From positions 1 through 58,078 of the forward strand of contig CAZWZF010000028.1 in NCBI GenBank assembly GCA_964638715.1: a DNA stretch of 58,078 nt, read 5' to 3'. The notes beneath the pieces are model-generated. The model made no database searches, had not been told where the DNA came from, and saw only the letters and a list, made by a program, of their open reading frames with translations. A program made the translations under genes and the position numbers. Of this stretch, positions 16,124 to 26,500 are shown one piece after another. The number at the start of each line of letters is the position of its first letter. Within the stretch, counting starts at the first letter, position 1. This DNA is from JBAXQQ01 sp037131695 (GTDB lineage Bacteria; Armatimonadota; Hebobacteria; CAIYQO01).

Positions 16124-17983
16124 CTACTCGTCTTCACACCCGGGAGAAAGCAGCATTGCCATCATGAAATGGTCGCTGAATGCGGTGTCGCCGGCTAATT
16201 CGATATATTCTACATCAGCAGCAGAAGCAATGATTTTATCAAATTCCTTATTATTCATGATCGCCATTTTTGCACCGGCACCTGCAGCATTCCCGAGGAA
16301 ATGAACTTTTTCCAACGGAATATTAGGAATCAAACCGATGTTTAACGCGTGTTCTGGATTAATATATGTACCAAACGCGCCGGCTATATGCAGGTTCGTA
16401 ATATGTGAAGGTGTAAAGCCCATTGTTTCAATGAGCATGCTGATACCAGCGTAAATTGCAGCTTTTACTAATTGTACCTCGCGAACATCGCGGGTAGTCA
16501 ATATGATATCATTGTCAATGCCGCAATCTGCCGCATAAGCCAGTATTACTCCATCATCTGTGATTCTATTGCGCAATTTATCTGAAATCCCGGTTAAATC
16601 GTCCATGTCTGCAAATGCCCCGGTGCTCTCAATAATTCCTACCCGTCGCAATTCCCCTACTGCCTCAATAACACCACTGCCGCATAATCCCAACGGTTTT
16701 TCATCAGCAATGGTTGATACTTTCAAATCTTCATCATCTATTTTAACCCGGTCAATAGCTCCCGGTTGAGCGCGCATTCCACAGGATATTCGCGCGCCTT
16801 CAAATGCTGGTCCCGCCGCTGCCGAACATGCTACTGCTCGTCCGTTATATGACGCGACAACCTCGGCATTGGTGCCAATATCAACAGCAACCTGCAAGCC
16901 GGGACGCGCCTTAATGTTGCTTGCGGCTAATACTCCGACAGCATCCGCGCCTACAAAACCTGATATATTCGGCAATGTCCGCACAACTCCGCGCGACTGG
17001 ATACATATCTCTAATTCTTCAGCCGGTACAGTCATTGATTCGGTAAATACCGGAACATAAGGAGATTGTCCCAACGAATGAGGGTCGACACCTAAAAAGA
17101 GATGGGTCATGCAGGTGTTGCCGACCATGGTAATTTCGTAAATATCGCAAATTGAAATATCTGCTGTTTCTGCCATTGTGTATAACATCTCATTAATTGA
17201 GCTGGTCACTACTTCACGCAACTCTTCGACTTTATCGCATTGGGTTCCGGCATATTCAATACGGCTGATCACATCGGCGCCAAAGGCGGATTGCGGATTC
17301 GGAGTGCTGGCGGCAGCAACTTCGCGACCAGTTGCCAGGTTAACCATATATCCGGCAACAGTAGTCGTACCGACATCAATGGCCACACCATAATGAACCG
17401 CTACGGTATCACCACTTTCAACGCCAATCAGCCTGTTCCCGGCTGTAACAGCGGTAATAGTACGGTTTCCTGATGCGATCACATTATACAGGCACTGCAT
17501 CGCGGATAAATCTATTTCTTTTACAAACGGCACAGAATCGCGCAAACGAGATAAATCGCTGCGCAAGTCGCCGCTTATTGATGGAACTGATAAATAAACA
17601 AGAGTCTTTTTAGTGTAAGAATCCGGGTTAATATGATACGGCAGCGCGGTGGTTGCTTTTCTTCGTGTATCATGACGGCTGGTATTTGGTACTTCTACGA
17701 TTAATGAACCTTGCACTTTGGCCAGGCATGATAATCGTGTTCCGGCGGCAAAATCAGCAGGTGTCAGCTTTTCCATTTCAGTTACTGATGGTTCATCCGT
17801 TTCGCCTTCGACAACTGTTACCCGGCACTTGCCGCATCTGCCATGCTCACCACACGGCGCATCTATCATCACTCCGGCGCGACGGGCCGCCTGCATTATT
17901 GTCTCGCCTTCTATTGCGTCAATCTTCACACCATCCGGTAAAAATTCAACTGTCATACCCATATCATTTTTTATATCAGACAT
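16124..17983 (-). CDS. ASKHA/2Fe-2S corrinoid activation protein (RACo-like)
   Basis: 619 residues. The N-terminal ferredoxin domain has Cys44-x5-Cys50-x2-Cys53 and Cys86 as [2Fe-2S] ligands (APCGEHGRCGKC...LSCLA). After a linker comes a DUF4445/ASKHA ATPase domain with GVAIDVGTTTVAGY, VAVDIGTNAEVV, LCGSGVIEAVGEL and HIAGAFGTYINPEHA. Homologues reduce the Co(II) form of corrinoid methyl-carrier proteins to Co(I) using ATP, keeping corrinoid-dependent methyltransferases active in anaerobes. Start follows AAAGGTG. No corrinoid protein is adjacent, but a UroD/MtaA-like gene lies 2.7 kb away at 20636. Confidence 0.9.
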   Translation of the reverse strand: MSDIKNDMGMTVEFLPDGVKIDAIEGETIMQAARRAGVMIDAPCGEHGRCGKCRVTVVEGETDEPSVTEMEKLTPADFAAGTRLSCLAKVQGSLIVEVPNTSRHDTRRKATTALPYHINPDSYTKKTLVYLSVPSISGDLRSDLSRLRDSVPFVKEIDLSAMQCLYNVIASGNRTITAVTAGNRLIGVESGDTVAVHYGVAIDVGTTTVAGYMVNLATGREVAAASTPNPQSAFGADVISRIEYAGTQCDKVEELREVVTSSINEMLYTMAETADISICDIYEITMVGNTCMTHLFLGVDPHSLGQSPYVPVFTESMTVPAEELEICIQSRGVVRTLPNISGFVGADAVGVLAASNIKARPGLQVAVDIGTNAEVVASYNGRAVACSAAAGPAFEGARISCGMRAQPGAIDRVKIDDEDLKVSTIADEKPLGLCGSGVIEAVGELRRVGIIESTGAFADMDDLTGISDKLRNRITDDGVILAYAADCGIDNDIILTTRDVREVQLVKAAIYAGISMLIETMGFTPSHITNLHIAGAFGTYINPEHALNIGLIPNIPLEKVHFLGNAAGAGAKMAIMNNKEFDKIIASAADVEYIELAGDTAFSDHFMMAMLLSPGCEDE

Positions 17984-18116
17984 TATGGCACCTTTTTAAT
18001 ACACGTTATTTAAATTATGCTTCAACCTTGGTTAATCTTATCTGTTGCACCAACAAATGTCTATAATTTTCATAAAAATATTGTGTAGAAAAATGGTGAT
18101 GACAGTTCAATTATGC

Positions 18117-18131
18117 TATAATTTTGCCATG
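18117..18131 (+). promoter_or_regulatory. Extended -10 placed six bases before the ispE start
   Basis: TGCTATAAT (TATAAT at 18117-18122) is an extended -10; the ATG begins exactly six bases later, where transcription would normally start. No Shine-Dalgarno is present. The -35 position (TGGTGA) is weak. This suggests a leaderless ispE message. Confidence 0.6.
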
Positions 18132-18980
18132 ATTAAACTTACTTCGCCTGCGAAGGTCAATTTAACGCTGCTGGTAACAGGAAAACGCGATGATGGATAC
18201 CATGATATTGAGTCGATAATGCACCGGGTTGAATTATTCGATATATTGGAATTTTCCCACGCTGATTCTTTAAATCTTACCTGTAATATACCTGAACTGC
18301 AGAATGAGAAAAATCTGGTTTACAAAGCAGCAGTATTGCTAAAAGAACATACCGGGTATATATCCGGCGCAAATATCACGTTGACAAAATATATCCCCAT
18401 GCAGGCAGGCCTTGGCGGAGGCAGCAGCAACGCGGCAACAACGCTTATCGGACTGAATGAATTGTGGAATACCGGCTTAACACAATACGAATTAATTACT
18501 TTAGCCGCAAAAATAGGTTCTGACATCCCATTTTTCCTAATGGGTGAAGCGGCATTGGCACAGGGACGCGGCGAAAAGCTGACATCGATAACAGATTCAT
18601 GTGATTTTGACGTGGTGATAGTAAAACCCGCTGGCGGATTGGATACCGGCACTGTATACAAAACATTAAATGTCCCACCATTCAGTGATAAAAATCATCT
18701 GCAGCAGGAAACCACCATGATGATGCACGCGTTGAAAATAGGGCATTCTATCGCCGTTGGCGCCTCTCTCTGCAACGACTTGCAGGAACCGGCCTTTTCA
18801 TTAATGCCGGAACTGAAAGAAATACACAATAAAATGGAAGAAATGGGTGCGCTGGGAATATTGCTCTGCGGCAGCGGTTCAGCAACCTTCGCCATCTGCG
18901 ACAGTGCAGAAATAGCCGAATCTATCGGTGATAAATTTAAAAAAGATGGCTATTGGACATGGGTGGGTAAATTTATTTAA
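18129..18980 (+). CDS. ispE: 4-diphosphocytidyl-2-C-methyl-D-erythritol kinase
   Basis: A 283-residue GHMP kinase of the MEP isoprenoid pathway, phosphorylating CDP-methylerythritol. It starts MIKLTSPAKVNLTL with the catalytic-site Lys9, has the ATP loop GLGGGSSNAA and the AKIGSDIPFFL motif with the catalytic Asp, and ends with a glycine-rich LLCGSGSATFA loop. The frame is open further upstream to an ATG at 18045, but that extension is non-homologous and includes the promoter, so 18129 is chosen. There is no ribosome binding site; a TATAAT lies six bases before the start. It is divergent from the RACo gene and followed by a repeat element. Confidence 0.93.
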   Translation: MIKLTSPAKVNLTLLVTGKRDDGYHDIESIMHRVELFDILEFSHADSLNLTCNIPELQNEKNLVYKAAVLLKEHTGYISGANITLTKYIPMQAGLGGGSSNAATTLIGLNELWNTGLTQYELITLAAKIGSDIPFFLMGEAALAQGRGEKLTSITDSCDFDVVIVKPAGGLDTGTVYKTLNVPPFSDKNHLQQETTMMMHALKIGHSIAVGASLCNDLQEPAFSLMPELKEIHNKMEEMGALGILLCGSGSATFAICDSAEIAESIGDKFKKDGYWTWVGKFI

Positions 18981-18992
18981 AATTACAATACA

Positions 18993-19200
18993 TTTGTGTC
19001 GCTGCTCTGCAGCTTAAATCCTTTTTATATTTTGATTGCTATTAATATGTCGCCGCGCTGCGGCTGGAAAAATATTAAGATAATTTGCGAATATTAATAC
19101 AATTTTGTAAATAACAATAAATCCAGCCACAGCGCGGCGAAATATTAATAACACGGCAATATATAACAATATCAAAAAAACCGCTGCGCGGTGACACAAA
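18993..19200. repeat. 208-bp palindromic element (nested inverted repeats) filling the gap after ispE
   Basis: Outer ends TTTGTGTC (18993-19000) and GACACAAA (19193-19200) are perfect inverted copies. Inner arms TCGCCGCGCTGCGGCTGG (19050-19067) and its complement at 19123-19140 agree at 17 of 18 positions and are flanked by ATTAATAT on both sides. The two halves therefore form a long, diverged inverted repeat around an AT-rich centre. It has no reading frame. The remaining 97 bp to the prepilin gene hold only a possible promoter (TTGAGT at 19241, 17 bp, AATAAT). MITE- or REP-type origin is likely. Confidence 0.7.
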
Positions 19201-19297
19201 AAAATACATCTAAAACATAACATTGTAATCCAACCAATAGTTGAGTAAAATAATATCAATCCAAATAATGCTGAATTACAGATAAAGGAAAAACATT

Positions 19298-20515
19298 ATG
19301 AAAAAAGGGTTTACGCTTATAGAACTGCTGGTAGTGATTGTGATTATTTTAATCCTTGCTGCCCTTCTGTTCCCGGTTTTTTCTAAAGCAAGGGAAAAAG
19401 CACGACAGACTACCTGCCTGGCTAACCAGAAACAAATCGCTGCTGCGGTAATAATGTCTATTCAGGATAATCAGGAGTCTTTGCCAGGTTCCGCTACAGT
19501 ATGGACACAACTTGCGCTTGAACCACAGATACTCGTTTGTCCGTCCGCGGGCATCAACACCAGTTCAAATAATTACGGGTTTGTATTTCAGTTTGCTGGC
19601 AGGGCAGTCGGCGATTTCATATCACCTAATACTGTGCCGATAACAGTTGACGGCACTCATACTGGCGTTAAAACCGGGGAAACAATTGACGGTGTTGTTT
19701 ATCCTATTACATATTCAAATCTTATCTATTCAGAAAAAGATGTTTCATTGCGGCACAATGGAAAATGCGTGGTCAGTTATCTCGATGGCCATGCCATCGG
19801 CAGCAATGATATGCCCACTATATTTCTGAATGTCAAAAAAGATTTAGCACGCTGGCTTACCCCCGCGTCGATACAATATGATAAAGATACAAACCAGGTA
19901 ACTTCATGGAAAGACGGAAGCAATAATGCCGCAGATTTTACTGTAGTGAATAATCTTACTTATGTACCATCAATTACTTCATTAAATCATCTACCCGGCA
20001 TCCAATTCAATGGCAGCGGTTACCTGACATGCAATGGCGGATTGACTGATGACCAGATGACTGAATTTGCAGTTTTTTCCAATGTCACATCTGGCGGGTG
20101 GTCATTCCTGGTCGGCAGATATAACAACGGAGACGGTTCGTGGATTAATACCGACCTTGCCGGATCAAGCATTGGATTTAATCCCGCACGAAACAGCCTA
20201 AATTCAAAGACTATAACCGCCGGTAAACCACATCTCGTAATGCAATCGACTAAAGAAGTAAGACGAAATTCCGGTTCAGACAACGGTGCTGCCAGTGCTC
20301 TATTGGAAATAGACAGAGATCCTCTTGATAATGTCACCACGACACAATTTTATGGTACCGGCGCTAACAGCAAATTCAGTATCGGCGCAGACGATACTGG
20401 AAACAACAGGATGGCTAACGGGTATTTCAGTGAATATCTTTATTATAAAAGAGTCCTTACAACAGACGAAATGACCAGTGTGCTGAATTATTTGAGATTG
20501 AAATATTCATTATAG
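19298..20515 (+). CDS. Prepilin-like H-x9-DG protein with LamG-like C-terminus (copy 1)
   Basis: 405 residues. The class III prepilin leader MKKG-FTLIELLVV has Glu5 of the mature protein and a hydrophobic helix to about residue 28, then FPVFSKAREKARQTTCLANQ. Cys40 and Cys81 may form a disulfide. His153-x9-Asp163-Gly164 is the H-x9-DG motif of this prepilin family. From about residue 180 to the end the protein resembles a concanavalin/LamG jelly roll: LPGIQFNGSGYLTC, then the closing GYFSEYLYYKRVLTTDEMTSV. It would be anchored through its N-terminal helix and processed by a prepilin peptidase not encoded here. The C-terminal fold suggests glycan or surface binding (inference). It differs from copies 2-4 in having IVIILILAALLFPVFSK instead of IAIIAILAAILFPVFAR. 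Confidence 0.85.
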   Translation: MKKGFTLIELLVVIVIILILAALLFPVFSKAREKARQTTCLANQKQIAAAVIMSIQDNQESLPGSATVWTQLALEPQILVCPSAGINTSSNNYGFVFQFAGRAVGDFISPNTVPITVDGTHTGVKTGETIDGVVYPITYSNLIYSEKDVSLRHNGKCVVSYLDGHAIGSNDMPTIFLNVKKDLARWLTPASIQYDKDTNQVTSWKDGSNNAADFTVVNNLTYVPSITSLNHLPGIQFNGSGYLTCNGGLTDDQMTEFAVFSNVTSGGWSFLVGRYNNGDGSWINTDLAGSSIGFNPARNSLNSKTITAGKPHLVMQSTKEVRRNSGSDNGAASALLEIDRDPLDNVTTTQFYGTGANSKFSIGADDTGNNRMANGYFSEYLYYKRVLTTDEMTSVLNYLRLKYSL

Positions 20516-20526
20516 ATAATCAACTT

Positions 20527-20568
20527 ATCCCCCCAATAGAAGATACCGGGGGATTTTATTTTATTTTT
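20527..20568 (+). terminator. Terminator of prepilin copy 1
   Basis: ATCCCCC (20527-20533) pairs with GGGGGAT (20548-20554), followed by TTTATTTTATTTTT. It lies 12 bp after the stop codon. Confidence 0.85.
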
Positions 20569-20635
20569 AAAGGATATTTACATTTTAGCGAGTAAACAAG
20601 TTAACAGATAAAATAATCATTCAACGAGGTATTAC

Positions 20636-21721
20636 ATGTCTAAATATGACAATATCATGCCAATTGATAATATTACTGATTGGCAGATGCGCCTACAGCG
20701 CCAGGATGCTTTCTGGAATTGTGAGATTATTGACCGACCAGTGATGAATATGGCAATCAGCAAGCCTGATCCCAATTACCCTTGGCCCAACAAAGAATAT
20801 ACCAATATGAAAGAGAAATGGCTGGATTTTGATACTCGCGCAGAACAAGCAGTTGCCGGTGTCATGAATACTGAATACCTGGGTGACTCACTTCCTAATG
20901 CAGTGCCTAATCTTGGACCGGAAGTATTCAGTGCATTCTTTGGCTGCGATATGGATTTCAGCGAAGGAACTACATGGTCAATACCCAACCTGCTTGATTG
21001 GGCAGATGTTGATAAAATTAAATTCACCGAAGATAACTTCTACTGGAAAAAAATAGAAGAATTTACAGATAAATTATTAGAAGTTGGCAAAGGTAAATTT
21101 TACACCGGCATTACTGACATCCACCCAGGTGGTGATGCCATTGCAGCATTTCGCGACCCGCTGGAATTTAACATCGATATGATTGATTACACGGATGAAG
21201 TAAAACAAATTCTTAATTACGTCAATGAAATCTATTGCCGGGTAATGACACACTACTGTGATAAACTACAGAAAAATAATCAGGCGATATCATCATGGTA
21301 TGGAATAACTTCATCAAAACGTCATTATGCCCCGTCAAATGACTTTTCCTGCATGGTTTCCAAAAAGATGTTTGACGATGTATTCCTCCCTGGAATTATT
21401 ACCGAATGCAAGCATAATGAAGCAAGCATCTATCACCTTGACGGCCCGAATGCACTGCAACACCTCGACAGCCTGCTGGAAATAAAAGAATTAAATGCCA
21501 TTCAATGGGTTTATGGCGCCGGCAATGGCAGAGCCAGCGACTGGATGCCGGTATATAAGAAGTGCCAGGCGGCAGGAAAAGGCTTGCAAATTGGACTTGG
21601 AATTGATGAAATTGATTACTTCATGTCAGAGTTAAAACCAAATGGCTTATGGCTTAGCACTGGTGTGGATAGTAAAGAAACCGCAGATGCAGTAATCAAG
21701 AAAATGCTGGCATGGAAATAG
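20636..21721 (+). CDS. Uroporphyrinogen-decarboxylase-superfamily protein (MtaA-like)
   Basis: A 361-residue TIM-barrel protein of the URO-D/MtaA superfamily. Visible family features are the N-terminal DRPVMNMAISKP, the YLGDSLPNAVPNLGPEVFSAFFGC segment, IYHLDGPNALQHLDSLLEIKELNAIQWVYGAG and the final GLWLSTGVDSKETADAVIKKM. It is not the haem-pathway HemE: the N-terminal RPVWLMRQAGRY motif is missing. Relatives in anaerobes act as corrinoid-dependent methyltransferases; the RACo-type activator in the same window supports such a role, but substrate and corrinoid partner are unknown. Start follows GAGGTATTAC; a hairpin terminator follows, so it is a single-gene unit. Confidence 0.8.
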   Translation: MSKYDNIMPIDNITDWQMRLQRQDAFWNCEIIDRPVMNMAISKPDPNYPWPNKEYTNMKEKWLDFDTRAEQAVAGVMNTEYLGDSLPNAVPNLGPEVFSAFFGCDMDFSEGTTWSIPNLLDWADVDKIKFTEDNFYWKKIEEFTDKLLEVGKGKFYTGITDIHPGGDAIAAFRDPLEFNIDMIDYTDEVKQILNYVNEIYCRVMTHYCDKLQKNNQAISSWYGITSSKRHYAPSNDFSCMVSKKMFDDVFLPGIITECKHNEASIYHLDGPNALQHLDSLLEIKELNAIQWVYGAGNGRASDWMPVYKKCQAAGKGLQIGLGIDEIDYFMSELKPNGLWLSTGVDSKETADAVIKKMLAWK

Positions 21722-21737
21722 CCTTATATAATATGTG

Positions 21738-21767
21738 AGTAGGGACGCAAAATCCAGCGTCTCTACT
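21738..21767. terminator. Shared hairpin between the URO-D-like gene and mreC
   Basis: AGTAGGGACGC pairs with GCGTCTCTACT around an 8-base loop with one mismatch, which becomes a G-U pair when transcribed from the + strand. It begins 16 bp after the URO-D-like stop and covers the mreC stop codon (21763-21765, - strand), so it may serve both convergent genes. T tracts are weak on both sides. Confidence 0.55.
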
Positions 21768-22617
21768 TTACTAACGCCACCCATGATACATTGGAAGGAT
21801 TTGCTGCCGGAGTTACTGCAATATCAAGAATAGAAAGCGTTTTATTTACTTTTACGCTATCAACCACTCCCAATGGTATGCCGGAAACAGCTAATTTACC
21901 GAATACTGAACCTAAACCTGAAGTTACTACTTTATCTCCCGGCTGCACATCAGCGGTGTCAACTATATATTCCAAAGAACACTGACCTAAAGTACATAAT
22001 TCAGCATTATAACCTTTTAGAACTCCAACTGCGATAGTTTTTTGCTGGGTAATCGGCATTGCTAATGGATCCGAAGAAGGCACATTTACAAGACGTACAA
22101 CCTTGGCGCCAATGCCACTGGCAGGATCAGTCAACGGTAAAATATTAGCGCTATCTTTTGTTGCAGAAACAACCTGTCCTACCACACCATCAGCAGATAC
22201 AGCTGCCATTCGCGGAGAAATACCATCGTCTGTTCCAACAGGTACTAACAGGTATCCTTCCCATGGAACTGTACTTCTTCCTACTATTTGAGCGCCAAAA
22301 GGTTTGCCAGGTAAATTCTTTGAAAGATTTAACAACAAACGCAATTTCTGGTTTTCTTCTTCCAAATCACGCAGCCGGGACAAACCGGTATCAGTAATCC
22401 CATCAGTTGTTTCAGTATTTGGACGGTTTGCTATTGACCCGGAACTATTTACCGATAATGACAATACTTTCAGAAGCATATTATCTATCGGTGTGCGGGC
22501 ACCTGATTTTTGAACTTTTCCAGACCACCAGCCCAAAATGAGTGCTACAAGTATAGTAATAAGCAAAAGGGCAGCTAATTGCCGCCTTTCCGCTTTTCGC
22601 GTTGTGGTACGCATCAT
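21763..22617 (-). CDS. mreC: Rod-shape-determining protein MreC
   Basis: 284 residues: an N-terminal membrane helix (about 15-33), a short coiled coil (around SRLRDLEEENQKLRLLLNL) and the periplasmic double beta-barrel with VGRSTVPWEGYLLVPVGTDDG, AVSADGVVGQVV, ILPLTDPASGIGAKV and VQPGDKVVTSGLGSVFGKLAVSGIPLGVV. MreC scaffolds the elongasome that directs lateral wall synthesis. It starts after GGAGGT, 19 bp downstream of the SWIM-protein gene. mreB and mreD are not adjacent, which is unusual, as the three are commonly clustered. Confidence 0.92.
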   Translation of the reverse strand: MMRTTTRKAERRQLAALLLITILVALILGWWSGKVQKSGARTPIDNMLLKVLSLSVNSSGSIANRPNTETTDGITDTGLSRLRDLEEENQKLRLLLNLSKNLPGKPFGAQIVGRSTVPWEGYLLVPVGTDDGISPRMAAVSADGVVGQVVSATKDSANILPLTDPASGIGAKVVRLVNVPSSDPLAMPITQQKTIAVGVLKGYNAELCTLGQCSLEYIVDTADVQPGDKVVTSGLGSVFGKLAVSGIPLGVVDSVKVNKTLSILDIAVTPAANPSNVSWVALVK

Positions 22618-22636
22618 TTAACGGCATACCTCCGCG

Positions 22637-23524
22637 TCATTTTCTTCCCCCATTATCATCATCCTCGCCAAGGAATACCCGCATACCTACTTTTGAAGCG
22701 TGAGGATAAATCGGCGGCAATGATTCTAAAGGCAATTCATCTCCGCGCCAGAATGGAAATGATCCCAAACGGCGGAGCAATGTTGCAGATGAACCTGGAA
22801 TTTTAACTTCACCATAAAAATCTTCCGGCAAAGGTGCGCCAGACCAAAAATCAACCATCTTCATTGATAATGGCTCTGTTTCAGGTATTTCTGACAGCTT
22901 CACAACATCATCCAATGCCAATTGTGAATTACCCTGTCCAAGACGTGTAACCAGTGTCTCGCGATCCATACCACGCAGTTTAAATATCAGGAACGGGTCG
23001 CGGTCAAACTCCTCGCCAATGAGGTAAAATACTGCGGCGATATGCTTACATGGATTTGACCAGTCTGGACATGAACATTTATTGGTTAATTCATAACGAA
23101 GTTGCGGGAATAGATTTAATCCAATACTTTGAAAAACATCTTCTATTTCATGCGGCATTTCACCCGCCATTAACTTGGCGGCGAATAATGCCTGCTGCTT
23201 AAGGGTGTCAATTACCTTGTCCCATTCTGCTGTTTCCAGAGTCTTCACTGTAATTGTCACGGTATATGGTTCTTTTGCCGTCCCCTGTACAACTGCTATA
23301 ATTTGCCCATGGTGTATCTCAATTGAAATAACCTGTCCGCCACGAGCGTAAGCACGACCGCGGTTAAGACGCTGCGCCATTTCTGTTTGTTCCAGAATAT
23401 TGACCCAACGTTTAGCCCACCACCGCTGACCGAATGACCCGCGTTGTGATTGCGCTTTTATACCACCTTCTACCCGGCGGGGTGTCGAGGTGGGAAAATA
23501 TCTACTGTAATTTCGCCACGACAT
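22637..23524 (-). CDS. SWIM zinc-finger protein
   Basis: 295 residues, beginning with GGIKAQSQRGSFGQRWWAKRWVNILE, the N-terminal signature of SNF2-associated SWIM proteins, then a central beta-rich region and a CxCxnCxH SWIM finger, CSCPDWSNPCKHIAAVFYL (around residue 150). SWIM fingers bind DNA or protein. Genes of this kind are regularly found beside a large SNF2 helicase, as here (the helicase is immediately upstream on the same strand), so the two products probably act together in DNA or nucleoprotein remodelling. It may start without a strong ribosome binding site. Confidence 0.88.
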   Translation of the reverse strand: MSWRNYSRYFPTSTPRRVEGGIKAQSQRGSFGQRWWAKRWVNILEQTEMAQRLNRGRAYARGGQVISIEIHHGQIIAVVQGTAKEPYTVTITVKTLETAEWDKVIDTLKQQALFAAKLMAGEMPHEIEDVFQSIGLNLFPQLRYELTNKCSCPDWSNPCKHIAAVFYLIGEEFDRDPFLIFKLRGMDRETLVTRLGQGNSQLALDDVVKLSEIPETEPLSMKMVDFWSGAPLPEDFYGEVKIPGSSATLLRRLGSFPFWRGDELPLESLPPIYPHASKVGMRVFLGEDDDNGGRK

Positions 23525-23591
23525 AATATTATCTTATATACCCTTTGGCCATGCCATCAAATCGTCCATACTATCTCTTTCCACAAATAAA

Positions 23592-26500
23592 CTACTCGGA
23601 CACAGCGTCTTCACGCAGTGCGAATAGGTCTCGCAATTCATCAGTGCTGAGTTTGGTCAGCCAGGACTCGCCTACACCGACCACAGAATCAGCAATATCA
23701 CGTTTCTTATCGATTAATTCATCAATCTTATCTTCTAATGTTCCAGCACACAGGAACTTGTGTACCTGTACGGCTCTGGTTTGTCCTATTCGGAAAGCGC
23801 GGTCAGTTGCCTGATTTTCTACTGCCGGATTCCACCATCTATCGTAATGGAATACATGGTTTGCACGTGTCAGGTTAAGACCGGTGCCGCCTGCTTTTAA
23901 TGACAAGATGAATATTCGCGGTCCGCCTTCTTCCTGGAATCTTTCTACCATTTTATCACGATTATTCTTATTTACGCCACCATGAAGGAAAATAACTTCG
24001 TATCCGAAGGTTTCCTGTAGATGACGCTTCAAGTGATTGCCCATTTCCGTGAATTGAGTAAATATAAGGGCGCAATCATCAACGCCATATATTTCTTCTA
24101 TCATTTCAGTCAAGCGGTCTAATTTACCGCTGCGGTCTGGAAGGCTGGTATTGTCTCCCAGGAAATGTACCGGGTGATTGCAAATCTGTTTTAATTTCAT
24201 CAGTGTTGAAAGGATTACACCGCTGCGTTTGATACCATCTGCCTCTTCCAATTCAGCAGTTGCCTGGTCGACTACTGATTTATACAAGGACGCTTGCTCT
24301 TTAGTTAACGAGCAATATATCTTCATTTCCAGTTTTTCCGGCAGATCTTGAATAATCGACTTGTCAGTTTTTAAACGACGCAAAACAAATGGACCTGTCA
24401 ACCGTTTCAAACGATTAGCAGCTTCCTGATCGCGTTCAGCCTGCAATGGAACAAAGAACTTTTCATGAAATTCGCTGGCTGTTCCTAAAAATCCCGGATT
24501 TAAGAACTCCATAATTGACCATAATTCACCGACATGATTTTCTACTGGAGTACCGGTAAGTGCAAGACGATAATCTGCTTTTAAACCACGTGCAGAACGT
24601 GCCTGTTTTGTACTGGGATTTTTGATATTCTGAGCTTCGTCTAAAATAACACCAGCCCATTTAATTTTCTTAAATACGTCATAGTCACGATGCAACAATG
24701 CGTAACTGGTGATAATTAAACTGTATTCTTCTGCCTGCTGCTGGAAAGATTCCCCACGCTCGCGGGTTACTCCGTGGTGAACCAATACTTTTAATGATGG
24801 GGTGAAACGTGCAGCCTCTTTTAGCCAGTTTCCAACTACAGATGTCGGACAAACCAACAGTACTGGCCGGGATTCCCCTTCCTCGCGGTCGCGCTGCAGC
24901 ATAGCAAGAGTTTGTACTGTCTTTCCAAGACCCATGTCATCTGCCAAACAAGCACCTAAGCCGTATTTGCGCAAGAAAGCCAACCAAGCATAACCACGTG
25001 ATTGATACGGACGCAACTGACCAACAAATCCTTTCGGTGGTTCCAATTCACGCATCTCATCACCGCGAGACATTTCGTCCAGCAACTCACCCATCCAACC
25101 AGTCGCACTGACACCATCAATCGGCAATCCACCCGGAGCTGTACCTTCACCAAGTGCCATACGAATAATTTCACGGGCTGATGCGGTACCACCGGGATTC
25201 TCAAGGAATGCAATTGCAGCCTGAATCTCATCTGAGCGCAATTCCACCCATTGACCACGTACCCGAACCAACGGAGATTTTAATGCGGCAAGTGCACGTA
25301 AATCTTCCAGCGATAACTGTGATTCACCCAGTGCTACTTCCCAATTAAACTCTAACACTGCATCAAGCGAAAATCCAGCACCGTTCTGCATGAGTTGGGG
25401 ACTTTTCACTTTTGCCTTGGCTCGCAAGCGTGATTTTGAACCTTTCTTTGACCACCAACCAGGCAAGAAGACACCAAATCCTACTTCTTCTAAAGCCGGA
25501 GCAATATCAGTGATAAACTCATAAGCTCCCTGGATATCAACGGCATAACCATCCGGGTGTTCAGTTTTAAGACTTTCTTCAATCTTAATGCTTAATGCTG
25601 ACGCCTGGCCCATGGCAGTTAACAAATATTCGCGAGGTGGAGTGTTGCCGCGAGTAAACAAATCCAGTTTTTTTCCTTTACCACGCCATACTTCATTAGC
25701 AGTCAGCATTAATGAAGGATCATCGGTAGCCTGCAGAATATATCTCACTCGCCATGGTGCGTCATCTTCAACTATCAACTTCTTTCGATCTATAGGTCCA
25801 GTTGGTTCTTCTAATCGGAAACATAAACGATAAGGAGCCACAGACGCCTGGGTTACCGCACGGTGCCATTCACGAATTTGCTCTACAAAAGTATCACGTT
25901 CGGTATCAGTAATATCCAATGTTCCATCTGATGACCGTAAAGCACGCAGCCATAAAGCGTGGGTACTGCGCTCAGTAATGCGAGAGCTTCTTTTACGATT
26001 AAATGCAGGAGCCATCTCTACTGCAGCGGTGCGAACCAGGTAATCAACAACTATTCCTAAAAATGTGGTAATTATTGTATTAGCAGAGATTGCAGTTTGA
26101 GGTGCTGGTACTTCCATTGCACGTGATACAGTTGGCATCGATGTTGCAAGAGCGTTGAATAACTCTGCATCCTGACCGGCAATAACAGGTTCCCATGCAG
26201 CACGGCATTTATTGCTGAGAAGCATAATGCCTGGCAAATATTGTTGTCGCACAACCAGCGAACCGCCAAAGCGCATTACGGCAGCCCAATATGCCAGGTC
26301 ATCACCAACCACAACGCCAGGAGCGAGCGTATGGGCAGAAACACAACGACACAATAAATCAATTGCTTCATAAGTGGTCAGCAGTAAAGCAGGAACAACC
26401 CATTGCTTAGCAACAGCTTTATCAGAGTTATGTGGAATATCAGCAATAAGTGGACTTGAAGCACATGGATAATGATTTACAGTCGGCAGCCAAATATTTT

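Noticed and set aside
18045..18128. Longer ispE start at 18045
   Set aside because: The added 28 residues are not IspE-like and contain the extended -10 promoter.
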